Source: Comamonas sp. B21-038 (GTDB lineage Bacteria; Pseudomonadota; Gammaproteobacteria; Burkholderiales; Burkholderiaceae_C). Taken from it: DNA of 64,000 nucleotides. Below are positions 35,383-42,683 of the stretch, piece after piece (within the stretch, counting starts at the first letter, position 1; every line of letters starts with the position of its first letter). The DNA is taken from the NCBI RefSeq assembly GCF_022387135.1, contig NZ_CP092462.1, forward strand, positions 1,364,001 through 1,428,000, written 5' to 3'. The notes under the pieces are model-generated. The model ran no database searches, had not been told where the DNA came from, and saw nothing but the letters and a program-made list of their open reading frames with translations. The translations under genes and the position numbers were made by a program.

Positions 35383-35765
35383 AGCTGCTTATTGACCATT
35401 CGCACGCGCTGATTTCCCAACTCTTCAACGCATGGCGGGCGGTCTGTTGTCGTTGTTCCAGGGCGCCACTATGCCATGGCGCAGGTCCAGGGCATGCACA
35501 GGAGCGGAGGCACAAATGCAATAGTTTTGTTACATAAAGGGCGAGCCGGCGGCGCAATGCAACAGCCCCCATGGCAGCGGTAACCGCCTGGGGGCTGGTG
35601 GAGAGAGGGGCTGCCGGTAAGCAGGCTCTGCCAGAAAGAGGCTTCGGTAAAAGTGTTTCGATGCAGAAAGTATGCGGGTTTGCATCGCAAAAAATATTTT
35701 GTTTTTCTGTTATTAACCCATTAATATAGAAAAATATTCCATATTTAACACTCTGGCAGAAAATC
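35383..35765. other. Gene-free divergent region upstream of the Lrp-type regulator
   Basis: 383 bp between the divergent hydroxylase and regulator genes. It holds a hairpin at 35563-35596 and an AT-rich block at 35685-35755 with several AAATATT-like words. Open frames crossing it are not credible. Confidence 0.5.
35563..35596 (+). other. Long hairpin in the regulator's upstream region
   Basis: CAGCCCCC pairs with GGGGGCTG, with an inner GCGGT/ACCGC arm. No U-tract follows, so it is not an ordinary terminator. It could be a structured leader or a regulator site. Confidence 0.35.
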
Positions 35766-36227
35766 ATGCTTCTTGACACGCTCGACCGCAAAATTCTGCG
35801 CCAGCTGCAACACAACAGCCGCGCCAGCCTGCAGGAGATTGGCCAGGCGGTGGGACTGAGCGCGTCACCGTGCTGGGGCCGCATCAAGAAGATGGAAGAG
35901 GCCGGGGTCATCCAGGGCTATTCGGTGCGGCTGTCGCCGCAGGCGCTGGGGCTGGGCGATACGGTGCTGGTGATGGTCACGCTCGACAGCCACAGTGACA
36001 ACACGCTGGAGAAATTTGGGGAGTTGCTGGCCACCATCCCGGAGGTGGTGGAGGCGCATCTGGTCTCCGGCGAGTACGATTACCTGCTGCGCGTTGTCGT
36101 CAAGGACACCCGCGACTATGAGCGCCTGCTGCGCGAGAAGCTCTACAAGATCAAAGGCATACGCCACAGCCAGTCGAGCTTTGTGCTGCGCACCCTCAAG
36201 CATGCGGATTTGCCGCTGGGTGTGTAG
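35766..36227 (+). CDS. Lrp/AsnC family transcriptional regulator
   Basis: 153-residue DNA-binding protein. The N-terminal helix-turn-helix covers residues 5-50 (LDRKILRQLQHNSRASLQEIGQAVGLSASPCWGRIKKME). The C-terminal RAM ligand domain follows (GEYDYLLRVVVKDTRDYERLL). Such regulators sense amino acids and commonly bind their own promoter; the AT-rich block upstream is a plausible site. The regulated neighbour is not obvious: the divergent gene is a membrane hydroxylase. Confidence 0.92.
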   Translation: MLLDTLDRKILRQLQHNSRASLQEIGQAVGLSASPCWGRIKKMEEAGVIQGYSVRLSPQALGLGDTVLVMVTLDSHSDNTLEKFGELLATIPEVVEAHLVSGEYDYLLRVVVKDTRDYERLLREKLYKIKGIRHSQSSFVLRTLKHADLPLGV

Positions 36228-36260
36228 CAAGCCCCCGGCACGCCCATCCCCACAGGCATA

Positions 36261-36290
36261 AAAAAGCCAACTTCAAGAAGTTGGCTTTTT
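36261..36290. terminator. Bidirectional terminator
   Basis: AAAAAGCCAACTTC pairs with GAAGTTGGCTTTTT. It ends the Lrp-type gene and, from the other side, hemP. Confidence 0.9.
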
Positions 36291-36358
36291 ACCGGGCGCG
36301 GAGCCTTGCGCTGGCGCGCAAGCGGGCAGCGCGGCAAGCGGCTGCCAGAGCCTGGGGC

Positions 36359-36571
36359 TTATTTCGTCAGGATCAGCTTGCCGAGCTTGGTGGTCTGCAG
36401 ACGGTAGATGGCGCCGTTGTGAACGATGGACACCGCTTTGGCGCCTTGCAGCAGCGTACTGCTTTCCAGCGCGGCCGATGGCGTGGCATGGCCTTGGGAC
36501 GCACTGGCACTCTTGCTGGCGGCGGCGAGCGGGGTGGCGGGTCGGGCGATGGTTTGCATGGCGGTGCTCAC
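36359..36571 (-). CDS. hemP: Hemin uptake protein HemP
   Basis: Small 70-residue cytoplasmic protein. The C-terminal HemP domain is clear: SSTLLQGAKAVSIVHNGAIY followed by RLQTTKLGKLILTK. In betaproteobacteria HemP/HmuP is needed for expression of haem receptors. The frame starts at a GTG (36571), or at ATG 36559; neither has a strong ribosome-binding site. A Fur-like box lies 19-39 bp upstream, consistent with induction under iron shortage. No haem receptor is adjacent. Confidence 0.88.
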   Translation of the reverse strand: MSTAMQTIARPATPLAAASKSASASQGHATPSAALESSTLLQGAKAVSIVHNGAIYRLQTTKLGKLILTK

Positions 36572-36589
36572 AGGGATAAAACTGAAGCA

Positions 36590-36608
36590 AATGATAACGA
36601 TTCGTATT
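36590..36608 (-). promoter_or_regulatory. Fur box of hemP
   Basis: AATGATAACGATTCGTATT resembles the 19-bp Fur consensus GATAATGATAATCATTATC and lies directly upstream of hemP, where an iron-responsive operator is expected. Confidence 0.65.
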
Positions 36609-36650
36609 CGTGAAGTCCAGTGTTAATTTGAAATTTGCCGTGGTAAAAGG

Positions 36651-36686
36651 CAAAAAACCACGGCACAGATGCACTGTGCCGTGGTT
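36651..36686 (-). terminator. Terminator of the Bug-protein gene
   Basis: AACCACGGCACAG/CTGTGCCGTGGTT stem with a run of T on the minus strand, 40 bp past the stop. Confidence 0.9.
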
Positions 36687-36726
36687 GCGCGCCCTGGTGT
36701 GTGCGGAGCCGGAGCCGCAGCGGGGC

Positions 36727-37767
36727 TCAGGTGGGCTGTACGCCGGCATCGGCGAGCAGCTTTTTCCAGATCGGCAGCTCCCGCTTCCAATCGGCCTGAA
36801 AGCGTGCGGGGCTGTCGTCGGTGAAGGGCACAAAGCCCGCCACCAACACCCGGGCATTCACCTCGCGGGTCAGCAGCGCCTTGCGTACCTCGGCACCCAG
36901 CTGCTCGACGACAGCGGCAGGGGTGCCACCCGTGGCCGCTATGCCGAGCCAGCCAGAGATCGTGAATGCATCTTCCCGGTGGCCCTGCTCGGCGAAGGTG
37001 GGCACGTCGGGCAGCGCGGGCACGCGGTTGGGCCCGGTAAAGCTGATCGCGCGCAACTTGCCGCTGTCGATATGCTGCTTGAGTGAGAGGATGCTGCCAA
37101 TACCCATCATCAACTGGCCACCGACGAGGTCCTGCACCATCGGCGCCTCGCCCTTGTAGGCGATGTGGCTCATGTCGGCCTGGGTCAGGTTGCTCAGACT
37201 GGCCAGCACCAGATGGCCTTGCGAGCCAATGCCATAACTGCCATATGAGAGCTTGCCTTTGTTGGCGCTGATATAGGCCATCAGCTCCTGCAGATTGCGC
37301 ACCGGAATCTGGGCATTGGTCACCAGCACAATGGGTGCCCAGCAGATGCGCATGACGGGCACCAGGTCCTTTTGCGGATCATAGGAGAGCTTTTTGAACA
37401 TGAACTGGTTCGACAGCATGGTGCTGGTCGTGCCCAGTGTGAGCGTATGGCCATCGGCCGCTGCCTTGGCGACCGCATCGCAGGCGAGCAAACCCGCGGC
37501 GCCTGGGCGGTTGTCCACGATGGCCGGCTGTCCCAGCTGCTGGCCGAGCCGGTCGCTGACGCTGCGCGCCAGCACATCGGTGGCACCCCCCGGCGCAAAG
37601 GGAACGACCACGCGCAGGGCCTTGGTCGGGAAGGCCGCCTTGTCGCTGGCCGCATGGGCGACGGAGGCCAGCGGCAGTCCGCTGGCAGCGGCGCTGGCGA
37701 CGGCCAGGCGCAGCATGTGGCGCCGGCGCAAAGACGCGGGAAATGTCGGGTTGCGGGACGTCTGCAT
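36727..37767 (-). CDS. Bug/TctC family tripartite tricarboxylate-type binding protein
   Basis: Periplasmic binding protein of 346 residues. The signal region contains RRRHMLRLAVASAAASGLPL and could be Tat- or Sec-type. Bug landmarks are LRVVVPFAPGGATDVLARSV, IVDNRPGAAGLLACDAV and ISGWLGIAATGGTPAAVVEQL. GAGGAGAC precedes the ATG at 37767. No TctA/TctB membrane genes are adjacent, the usual state for the large Bug families of Comamonadaceae and Bordetella. Ligand unknown, probably a small carboxylate or aromatic acid. Confidence 0.9.
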   Translation of the reverse strand: MQTSRNPTFPASLRRRHMLRLAVASAAASGLPLASVAHAASDKAAFPTKALRVVVPFAPGGATDVLARSVSDRLGQQLGQPAIVDNRPGAAGLLACDAVAKAAADGHTLTLGTTSTMLSNQFMFKKLSYDPQKDLVPVMRICWAPIVLVTNAQIPVRNLQELMAYISANKGKLSYGSYGIGSQGHLVLASLSNLTQADMSHIAYKGEAPMVQDLVGGQLMMGIGSILSLKQHIDSGKLRAISFTGPNRVPALPDVPTFAEQGHREDAFTISGWLGIAATGGTPAAVVEQLGAEVRKALLTREVNARVLVAGFVPFTDDSPARFQADWKRELPIWKKLLADAGVQPT

Positions 37768-37964
37768 CAATCGGTGTCTCCTCACTATGGATAGTTGGGG
37801 GAGGCGCTGGTGATGGTCGGTTTGCCCGCCGCTGCTTCGGCCAGTACAGGTCGCCACGGCGCTTGTCCTGCGGTCCAGTTTAGGCAGGGCCGGCAGCGTT
37901 GTCGCGTCGCTGAGGTGTCACTGCGGGTAAACCGGGAGCGGCGCCGGGCCGGCGTTCGGGCAGC

Positions 37965-37990
37965 AAAAAGGGCTCCTGCCGGAGCCCTTG
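37965..37990 (-). terminator. Terminator of the tonB-exbB-exbD operon
   Basis: AAGGGCTCC/GGAGCCCTT stem with AAAAA on its left (T-run on the minus strand), 22 bp past the exbD stop. Confidence 0.85.
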
Positions 37991-38011
37991 GGGGGAGGGG
38001 AAGGGCGCTGT

Positions 38012-38425
38012 TTATTCGCCCACCTGGTCGGTGATGAAACCGATCTTCTTGAGGTTGCTGCGCTGGGCCGCAGCCATGGCCTGGGCCACCTTCTCGTACT
38101 TCACATCGCGCGCGCCGCGGATGTGCAGTTCAGGCTGGGGCTCCTTGCTGGCCTCGGTCTGCATGTTGGCTTCCAGCTCGGCGTCGGTCACGGCCTTGCC
38201 ATTCCAGTTGTAGCTGCCGTCGGGCAGGATGGCCAGCTGGATGGTGTCCGGCTTGGCATCTTCGGGCGTGTTGACGGCGCGCGGCAGGTCGATGTTGACC
38301 GAGTGCTTCATCACCGGCACGGTGATGATGAAGATGATGAGCAGCACCAGCATGACGTCGACCAGCGGCGTCATGTTGATCTCATTCATGACCTCATCGG
38401 CATCGTCTTGCGTTCCAAAAGCCAT
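38012..38425 (-). CDS. exbD: ExbD biopolymer transport protein
   Basis: 137 residues. One N-terminal membrane helix (PLVDVMLVLLIIFIITVPVM) carries the essential Asp of the proton path and is followed by a periplasmic domain. With ExbB it converts the proton gradient into energy for TonB. It starts 2 bp after the exbB stop and is the last gene before a terminator. TolR is the main alternative, but the neighbouring tonB decides for ExbD. Confidence 0.92.
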   Translation of the reverse strand: MAFGTQDDADEVMNEINMTPLVDVMLVLLIIFIITVPVMKHSVNIDLPRAVNTPEDAKPDTIQLAILPDGSYNWNGKAVTDAELEANMQTEASKEPQPELHIRGARDVKYEKVAQAMAAAQRSNLKKIGFITDQVGE

Positions 38426-38427
38426 GA

Positions 38428-39153
38428 TCAGGCACCTTTCTTCAGCGGCGTGACGACGGCACCGGGCTTGCTGGCATCGACGTTCAGGCGCGTGCCGGTG
38501 ACGAAGAAGGCATGCAGGTCATGGGCGAAGCTGTTGAGGCGGTTGAGCACCGACTTGTTGCCACGCACCAGCGCGTTGTAACCCAGCACGGCGGGAATCG
38601 CAACGGCCAGGCCCAGTGCGGTCATGATCAGTGCCTCGCCGATGGGGCCGGCGACCTTGTCGATCGAAGACTGGCCCGACATGCCGATGGCGACCAGTGC
38701 ATGGTAGATGCCCCAGACGGTGCCGAACAGACCGATGAACGGAGCGGTGGAGCCCACCGATGCGAGCACGGCCAGACCCGACTGGGCGCGGGCCGTGAAC
38801 TCATCGATGCCATTGCGCAGGCAGCGTGTGATCCAGTCGCTGACATCCAGCGAGTCATGCAGGTGCTCGGCAGTTTTGCGGTGGTGGGCGGTGGCTTCGC
38901 GGCCTTCGATAGCCAGCTGGCGGAAGGGGTTGTCACCTTGCTCGCCAAGCTTGCTCAGGCCGGCAGCGAAGTCCGCGCTGTGCCAGAAATCCTGGGCATT
39001 GCGGGCGTACTTCTTGAAACGCATGATATCGAGCGCCTTGATGACGATCACGATCCAGGAGGCGAGAGACATGGCCACCAGAATGACTGCGACCGTCTTG
39101 GTCACGAAATCTCCCTGAGCCCAGACGTGGGCGATGCCGAATTGCGAGTCCAT
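38428..39153 (-). CDS. exbB: ExbB/TolQ family proton channel (ExbB)
   Basis: 241-residue inner-membrane protein with three helices: KTVAVILVAMSLASWIVIVI, VLASVGSTAPFIGLFGTVWGIY and IMTALGLAVAIPAVLGYNAL. The GLFGTVWGI motif is characteristic. AGGATCAGTT precedes the ATG at 39153; upstream codons are not conserved. It lies 23 bp after tonB. Confidence 0.92.
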   Translation of the reverse strand: MDSQFGIAHVWAQGDFVTKTVAVILVAMSLASWIVIVIKALDIMRFKKYARNAQDFWHSADFAAGLSKLGEQGDNPFRQLAIEGREATAHHRKTAEHLHDSLDVSDWITRCLRNGIDEFTARAQSGLAVLASVGSTAPFIGLFGTVWGIYHALVAIGMSGQSSIDKVAGPIGEALIMTALGLAVAIPAVLGYNALVRGNKSVLNRLNSFAHDLHAFFVTGTRLNVDASKPGAVVTPLKKGA

Positions 39154-39176
39154 AACTGATCCTATTTCCGTACGAT

Positions 39177-39905
39177 TTAATTGAGTTCCCACTTGATGGG
39201 CACGTTGACCCACATGGGCCGGGGAGTTCCGTTGGAGGTGCCTGCCTTGAAGCGCCATTTGCGCACCGTATCGAGCGCGGCCTGGTCAAGACGGTCATAC
39301 CCGCTGGACTGCTTGAGCTGCAGCTCCTGGGGCTTGCCTTCTTCATCAATGTAGGCGCGAACGATCGTGGTCCCCGTCTCGCCCATGCGGCGGCTGATGG
39401 CCGGGTACTGCGGGGCGGGATTGTTCAGGTAGGCGGCGTTGCTCGACGGCAGCTGTATCACCGGTGGAGGTGGGGGCGCTGGCGGTGCGGGCGGAGCCGG
39501 GGGAGGCGAGGGCGGAGCGGGTGGCGGCGCCTCGATGGGCGGTGCCGGTGGCTGGGCCTCCGTCGTGCCGGTCACTGCATTGGGCGCAGGCGTCGGATCC
39601 TTGATCGCCTGTGGCTTGGGTGCAGGTTTGGGCACGGGCTTGGGCGTGGGTTTTGGCGGTGGTGCCGGCGCCGGGGGCGGCGGCTTGGGTGTCGGAGGAG
39701 GCGGCGGCGCAACCACGGGCATGGGCTCGGGCGCAATCAGCTGCACCATGACCGGCTCGGGCTTGGGCATCTCGATGGCCGCACTCTTGAGCAGGCCCGC
39801 CTGCAAGGCCCAAAGACCTGCGACGTGCGCTGCCAGCACCGAACCCGTAACCACGATATTGCGCCCCAGTTTGTTGGCGGGGCTGTAAGGGTCTGGTGAA
39901 AGCAT
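39177..39905 (-). CDS. tonB: TonB energy transducer
   Basis: 242 residues. The N-terminal anchor helix is NIVVTGSVLAAHVAGLWAL. A very long Pro-rich spacer runs over residues 47-150 and alternates PPPP, KPxP and APPxP repeats. The C-terminal TonB domain follows (YPAISRRMGETGTTIVRAYIDEEGKPQ...LDTVRKWRF). It transmits energy from ExbB/ExbD to outer-membrane siderophore and haem receptors. The start MLSPDPYSPANK at 39905 is favoured over an upstream GTG. It is part of the probable bfd-ORF-tonB-exbB-exbD transcript. Confidence 0.93.
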   Translation of the reverse strand: MLSPDPYSPANKLGRNIVVTGSVLAAHVAGLWALQAGLLKSAAIEMPKPEPVMVQLIAPEPMPVVAPPPPPTPKPPPPAPAPPPKPTPKPVPKPAPKPQAIKDPTPAPNAVTGTTEAQPPAPPIEAPPPAPPSPPPAPPAPPAPPPPPVIQLPSSNAAYLNNPAPQYPAISRRMGETGTTIVRAYIDEEGKPQELQLKQSSGYDRLDQAALDTVRKWRFKAGTSNGTPRPMWVNVPIKWELN

Positions 39906-39966
39906 AAGGGCAATAAAAAATGCTGCAGCCTGGAGCCGCAGCACGGCATATCAATGCGTTGGTGGC

Positions 39967-40041
39967 TTATTTCCGAAAGACCCACCAGAGAGAGGCGGCA
40001 ACCAGAATCAGGCTACCGAAGACAGCGGCGAAGAGTTCCAT
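39967..40041 (-). CDS. Small 24-residue membrane protein (unannotated-type ORF)
   Basis: ATG at 40041 to TAA at 39967 encodes MELFAAVFGSLILVA followed by ASLWWVFRK. That is one hydrophobic helix ending in an aromatic belt (WW) and basic residues, a textbook single-pass small membrane protein. GGAAAG lies about eight bases before the ATG. It overlaps the last 34 bp of bfd and lies 61 bp before tonB on the same strand, so it would sit inside the iron operon. Function unknown; too short for routine gene finders. Expression is not proven. Confidence 0.55.
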   Translation of the reverse strand: MELFAAVFGSLILVAASLWWVFRK

Positions 40042-40280
40042 GCTTTGCTTTCCAGGATGGGGGTGGCAAGCTGGACCGGGTGCACTGCAGCTTCATTGCG
40101 CAGAGCTGCAACCGGACGCGACGCGCTGCACTGTTCGACCACATCGCGGGCACAACCTTCGCAGCAGCCGCATTGCAGTCCAACACCCAGTTCGAACTGG
40201 ATCTCATCGAAAGACATCCCCGCATGCGCGTGGCGAGCGATCTCTTTGTCCGAGACTCTGCGGCATACACAAACGATCAT
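40008..40280 (-). CDS. bfd: Bacterioferritin-associated ferredoxin (Bfd)
   Basis: 90-residue [2Fe-2S] protein that helps release iron from bacterioferritin. Cluster cysteines occur in MIVCVCRRVSDKEI and CGCCEGC, giving the CxC...CxxC pattern of the BFD fold. The start is set at MIVCVC (40280) because the domain begins there. The C-terminal 30 residues extend beyond the usual domain. It lies upstream of tonB on the same strand, and an AT-rich, weakly Fur-like stretch precedes it. Confidence 0.88.
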   Translation of the reverse strand: MIVCVCRRVSDKEIARHAHAGMSFDEIQFELGVGLQCGCCEGCARDVVEQCSASRPVAALRNEAAVHPVQLATPILESKAWNSSPLSSVA

Positions 40281-40711
40281 GGTCAGATGAACAGCGTGGT
40301 GGCTGGCTAGTGAATAATTGAAGGGAATTATAAATAAGAATTTGTCGCATTCGCAATAATCTCCTGACCGCAATAGGGGTGCTGTGTGCGGCAGCCCGCT
40401 GATAGCCTATGGTTTTTTGCTCCATTGAACGAATTTATTGTTATAGATCAATGTTCTGAGGGCCGGGTGAAAACTGTTCAGTCAGAAAGGTCTGGTGACA
40501 AATCGGCAGCAGCGCCGTTCTTTAACCTGGGTCTTGGGGCATGGCGCCGCCAGATGGTGAGCTCCAGACGCGTGACGGAGCCGCGAATGCGATGGGCGGG
40601 GCGGTGTTTGCCGCGCCGTGGTCTGCGCGGACGGGCCAGTGCCGCTCGGGCCGATACCTGAACGCCAGGGACGCTGCGATGGACTCCTGTGCGATGCCTG
40701 CGGACAGACGT
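40281..40711. other. Gene-free stretch between bfd and the SWIB gene
   Basis: About 430 bp. It carries the bfd promoter region and an FNR-like TTGTT-ATAG-ATCAA at 40438-40451. Open frames here (for example plus-strand frames reaching past 40711) run through a terminator and look like chance. Confidence 0.45.
40330..40360 (-). promoter_or_regulatory. Possible Fur-regulated promoter region of the bfd-tonB operon
   Basis: ATAAATAAGAATTTGTCGC and the following CATTCGCAATAAT resemble overlapping Fur hexamers only loosely. The location about 50-80 bp upstream of bfd and the iron function of the operon support it. Confidence 0.3.
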
Positions 40712-40739
40712 AAAAAAACCAGCATGGGAGATGCTGGTT
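40712..40739 (-). terminator. Terminator of the SWIB-domain gene
   Basis: AACCAGCAT/ATGCTGGTT around GGGAG, with seven T on the minus strand. Confidence 0.9.
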
Positions 40740-40783
40740 CTTCGTGCGGCGCCAAGAGCGGCGCTGCAAAATACCGGGCTGGC

Positions 40784-41071
40784 TTACTTGACGTGCTTGC
40801 CGATCAGACCCGCCATCTCGAACATCGACACCTGGGGCTTGCCGAACACTTTCTTGAGCTTGTCATCGGCGTTGATCATGCGCTTGTTGGCAGCGTCTTG
40901 CAGGTTGTGGGCCTTGATGTAGACCCACAGCTTGCTGATGATCTCGGTGCGTGGCAGCGGAGCGGTGCCCACCACAGCGCCCAGTTCGGCGCTAGGGGTC
41001 AGAGGCTTCATGAAAGCTGCGTTCGGGGTGCGCTTCTTTGCAGGCGCTGCGGTCTTGGATGCGGTTGCCAT
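40784..41071 (-). CDS. SWIB/MDM2 domain protein
   Basis: 95 residues. A short Ala/Lys-rich basic N-terminus (MATASKTAAPAKKRTPNAAF) is followed by a SWIB fold (SAELGAVVGTAPLPRTEIIS, KLWVYIKAHNLQDAANKRMI, ADDKLKKVFGKPQVSMFEM). Bacterial SWIB proteins of this kind occur in chlamydiae and many betaproteobacteria and are thought to be chromatin- or DNA-associated; the role is not established. AAGGAAACC precedes the ATG at 41071. Monocistronic. Confidence 0.88.
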   Translation of the reverse strand: MATASKTAAPAKKRTPNAAFMKPLTPSAELGAVVGTAPLPRTEIISKLWVYIKAHNLQDAANKRMINADDKLKKVFGKPQVSMFEMAGLIGKHVK

Positions 41072-41320
41072 GTTTTGGTTTCCTTGTGTCAATATCTCTA
41101 TGCCAGCCAGAGCTGTGCTCCGCTGGTTACAGCCATGCTAACGGCAAAAAATCGGCTTTCCAAGGGAGAGGCGCATTTTTTTGCCTCGAAATGTTGCTTG
41201 TTTTAGCTTTGCTAACCTTTGTTGATGGATCAAAGCTATCAGCAAGCAGCGTAGCGCGTTGATTCTTGTCAGTTTGGAGCTTGCGCCCCTCGACGCATGG
41301 TACTGGCTCGCGGGGCGGTG

Positions 41321-42277
41321 TCAATCCGGGTCGCGTTGCAAAACTGTCTGCCCTCTGCCACGCTGGGGCAGGGGCAAGGTCGCCAGGGCCAGACTGGAGA
41401 CGGCAATCGCAAAGGCCAGCATCTGCAGGCCGTTGAGGGTTTCGCCCAGGAAGACCACGCCCACCAGTGCGGTGGACAGCGGCAGCATCACGGTGAACAC
41501 GGCACTTTGCGATGCGGGGACCACCTGAAGGCCCGTCATCCACAACCAGACGGTGACCATGCAGGCCGCCAGCGCGTAGCCCACCAGCAGCAGCCACGTG
41601 GCCACCGGTACCTGCGCAAAGTCGAAATGCCAGGCCAGGTACAGCCCGAAAGGCAGGGTGAGCACAAAGCCCCACAGGTTGATCAGTGCCGCAATCCGCT
41701 TGGGACTCAGGCTGCTGGTCAGTTTTTTACCGATGACGGCATAGATCGCTTCGCACAGCACCGCGCCCACGAGCAGCAACTGGCCCAGCCCATGCCTGAC
41801 GGGATCTGCCGATGCCGCCGCGCCAGGGTGCGCGCTGGCCTCCGGTTTGGCAAAAGCCAGCAGCACAATGCCCAGCACCGCCAGGCTGATCGCGATCATC
41901 ACCCGCAGGCTGATGCGCTCCTTGAGCACCAGCCAACTCAGCAGCGCAATGGCTGCGGGGATCGTGGCCATCGTCACGCTGGCGGTGACGGCGCTGGTCA
42001 ACGACACACCCGTGATCATGCACAGCGTGAAGAGAAAGTTGCCAAAAAAGGACTCCAGAAACAGCAGGCCCTTGGCTCTCGCGGGCAACGGAGGCTCTGC
42101 CGCTGGCCGCCTGATCCACCCGAGCATCGCCACCCCGCCGATGCCAAAACGCAGCCAGGCCAGCAGCAAGACAGGAAAGGTGGCTGCCAGGGGCTTGGAC
42201 AACGCCACGTAGGCACCCACCAGCGACATGCTGAGTGCCAAATAGAAAAAAGCGAGGGGTTTGCTATGGATGCGCAT
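41321..42277 (-). CDS. EamA/DMT family transporter
   Basis: About 318 residues with ten hydrophobic helices in two EamA repeats. Segments include LAWLRFGIGGVAMLGWIRR, SAVTASVTMATIPAAIALLSWLVLKERIS and SAVFTVMLPLSTALVGVVFLGETL. Such proteins export amino acids or other metabolites; the substrate is unknown. The start MRIHSKPLAFF at 42277 places the first helix correctly; a GTG 33 bases upstream is possible. Isolated gene, divergent from aceA. Confidence 0.85.
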   Translation of the reverse strand: MRIHSKPLAFFYLALSMSLVGAYVALSKPLAATFPVLLLAWLRFGIGGVAMLGWIRRPAAEPPLPARAKGLLFLESFFGNFLFTLCMITGVSLTSAVTASVTMATIPAAIALLSWLVLKERISLRVMIAISLAVLGIVLLAFAKPEASAHPGAAASADPVRHGLGQLLLVGAVLCEAIYAVIGKKLTSSLSPKRIAALINLWGFVLTLPFGLYLAWHFDFAQVPVATWLLLVGYALAACMVTVWLWMTGLQVVPASQSAVFTVMLPLSTALVGVVFLGETLNGLQMLAFAIAVSSLALATLPLPQRGRGQTVLQRDPD

Positions 42278-42437
42278 GGGAGCAAGGCGATGAAACGGTG
42301 AGCCGGTCACTCGGCCCCCCGCGCAAGAAAGCTGTCACATCCGCTTTGCACAATGGGCCTGCTGCATCATGCCGCAATTGGCCCCTGGTTGGCGAAGAGC
42401 GGGCCGACACGGTGTCCATGCTCTCTGTGAAAATGAA

Positions 42438-42495
42438 TTCTCATATTGTGAAATATGCGATTATTGCAGTGCATCAATATTTCTCAATATGAGAA
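42438..42495. promoter_or_regulatory. Paired TTCTCA-N3-TGAGAA type operators
   Basis: TTCTCATATTGTGAA at 42438-42452 and TTCTCAATATGAGAA at 42481-42495 are copies of the same dyad, starts 43 bp apart (about four helical turns). The second has perfect 6-bp arms. Candidate regulator sites for aceA. Confidence 0.5.
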
Positions 42496-42556
42496 ATGTC
42501 TTTTCTTAATGCGGAATGTATAAGAAAGAACATTGATTCTAAATAATAAAAAATTA

Positions 42557-42577
42557 GTCTTATATAAGACATAAGAC
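42557..42577. promoter_or_regulatory. Perfect palindrome upstream of isocitrate lyase
   Basis: GTCTTATATAAGAC (42557-42570) is a perfect 14-bp palindrome. The half-site ATAAGAC is repeated directly after it (42571-42577). It lies 114 bp before the aceA start, a good operator position. Confidence 0.6.
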
Positions 42578-42683
42578 AAAAAAATTCGCTGGCACGGGCG
42601 TACAGTTAAAGCCATGGACAGACGGTATCTGTCCACCGGTTTTCGATCCGTTAGTTCATCCAACTTGACCAGAGGAGTTCCCC

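Larger units (their letters stand above)
42278..42683. other. AT-rich divergent promoter region of aceA
   Basis: 406 bp, clearly AT-rich from about 42420 to 42590. It contains two related TTCTCA...TGAGAA motifs and a GTCTTATATAAGAC palindrome (listed separately). No gene seen. Confidence 0.6.

Noticed and set aside
35375..35911. Minus-strand frame of 178 codons
   Set aside because: It overlaps the start of the Lrp-type regulator and the hydroxylase start, and has no family signal.
39460..39740. GGxGGx-type low-complexity DNA giving a Gly-rich plus-strand frame
   Set aside because: It is the antisense of the Pro-rich TonB spacer.
40541..41206. Plus-strand frame of 221 codons across the SWIB gene
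   Set aside because: It passes through the SWIB terminator and is antisense to that gene.
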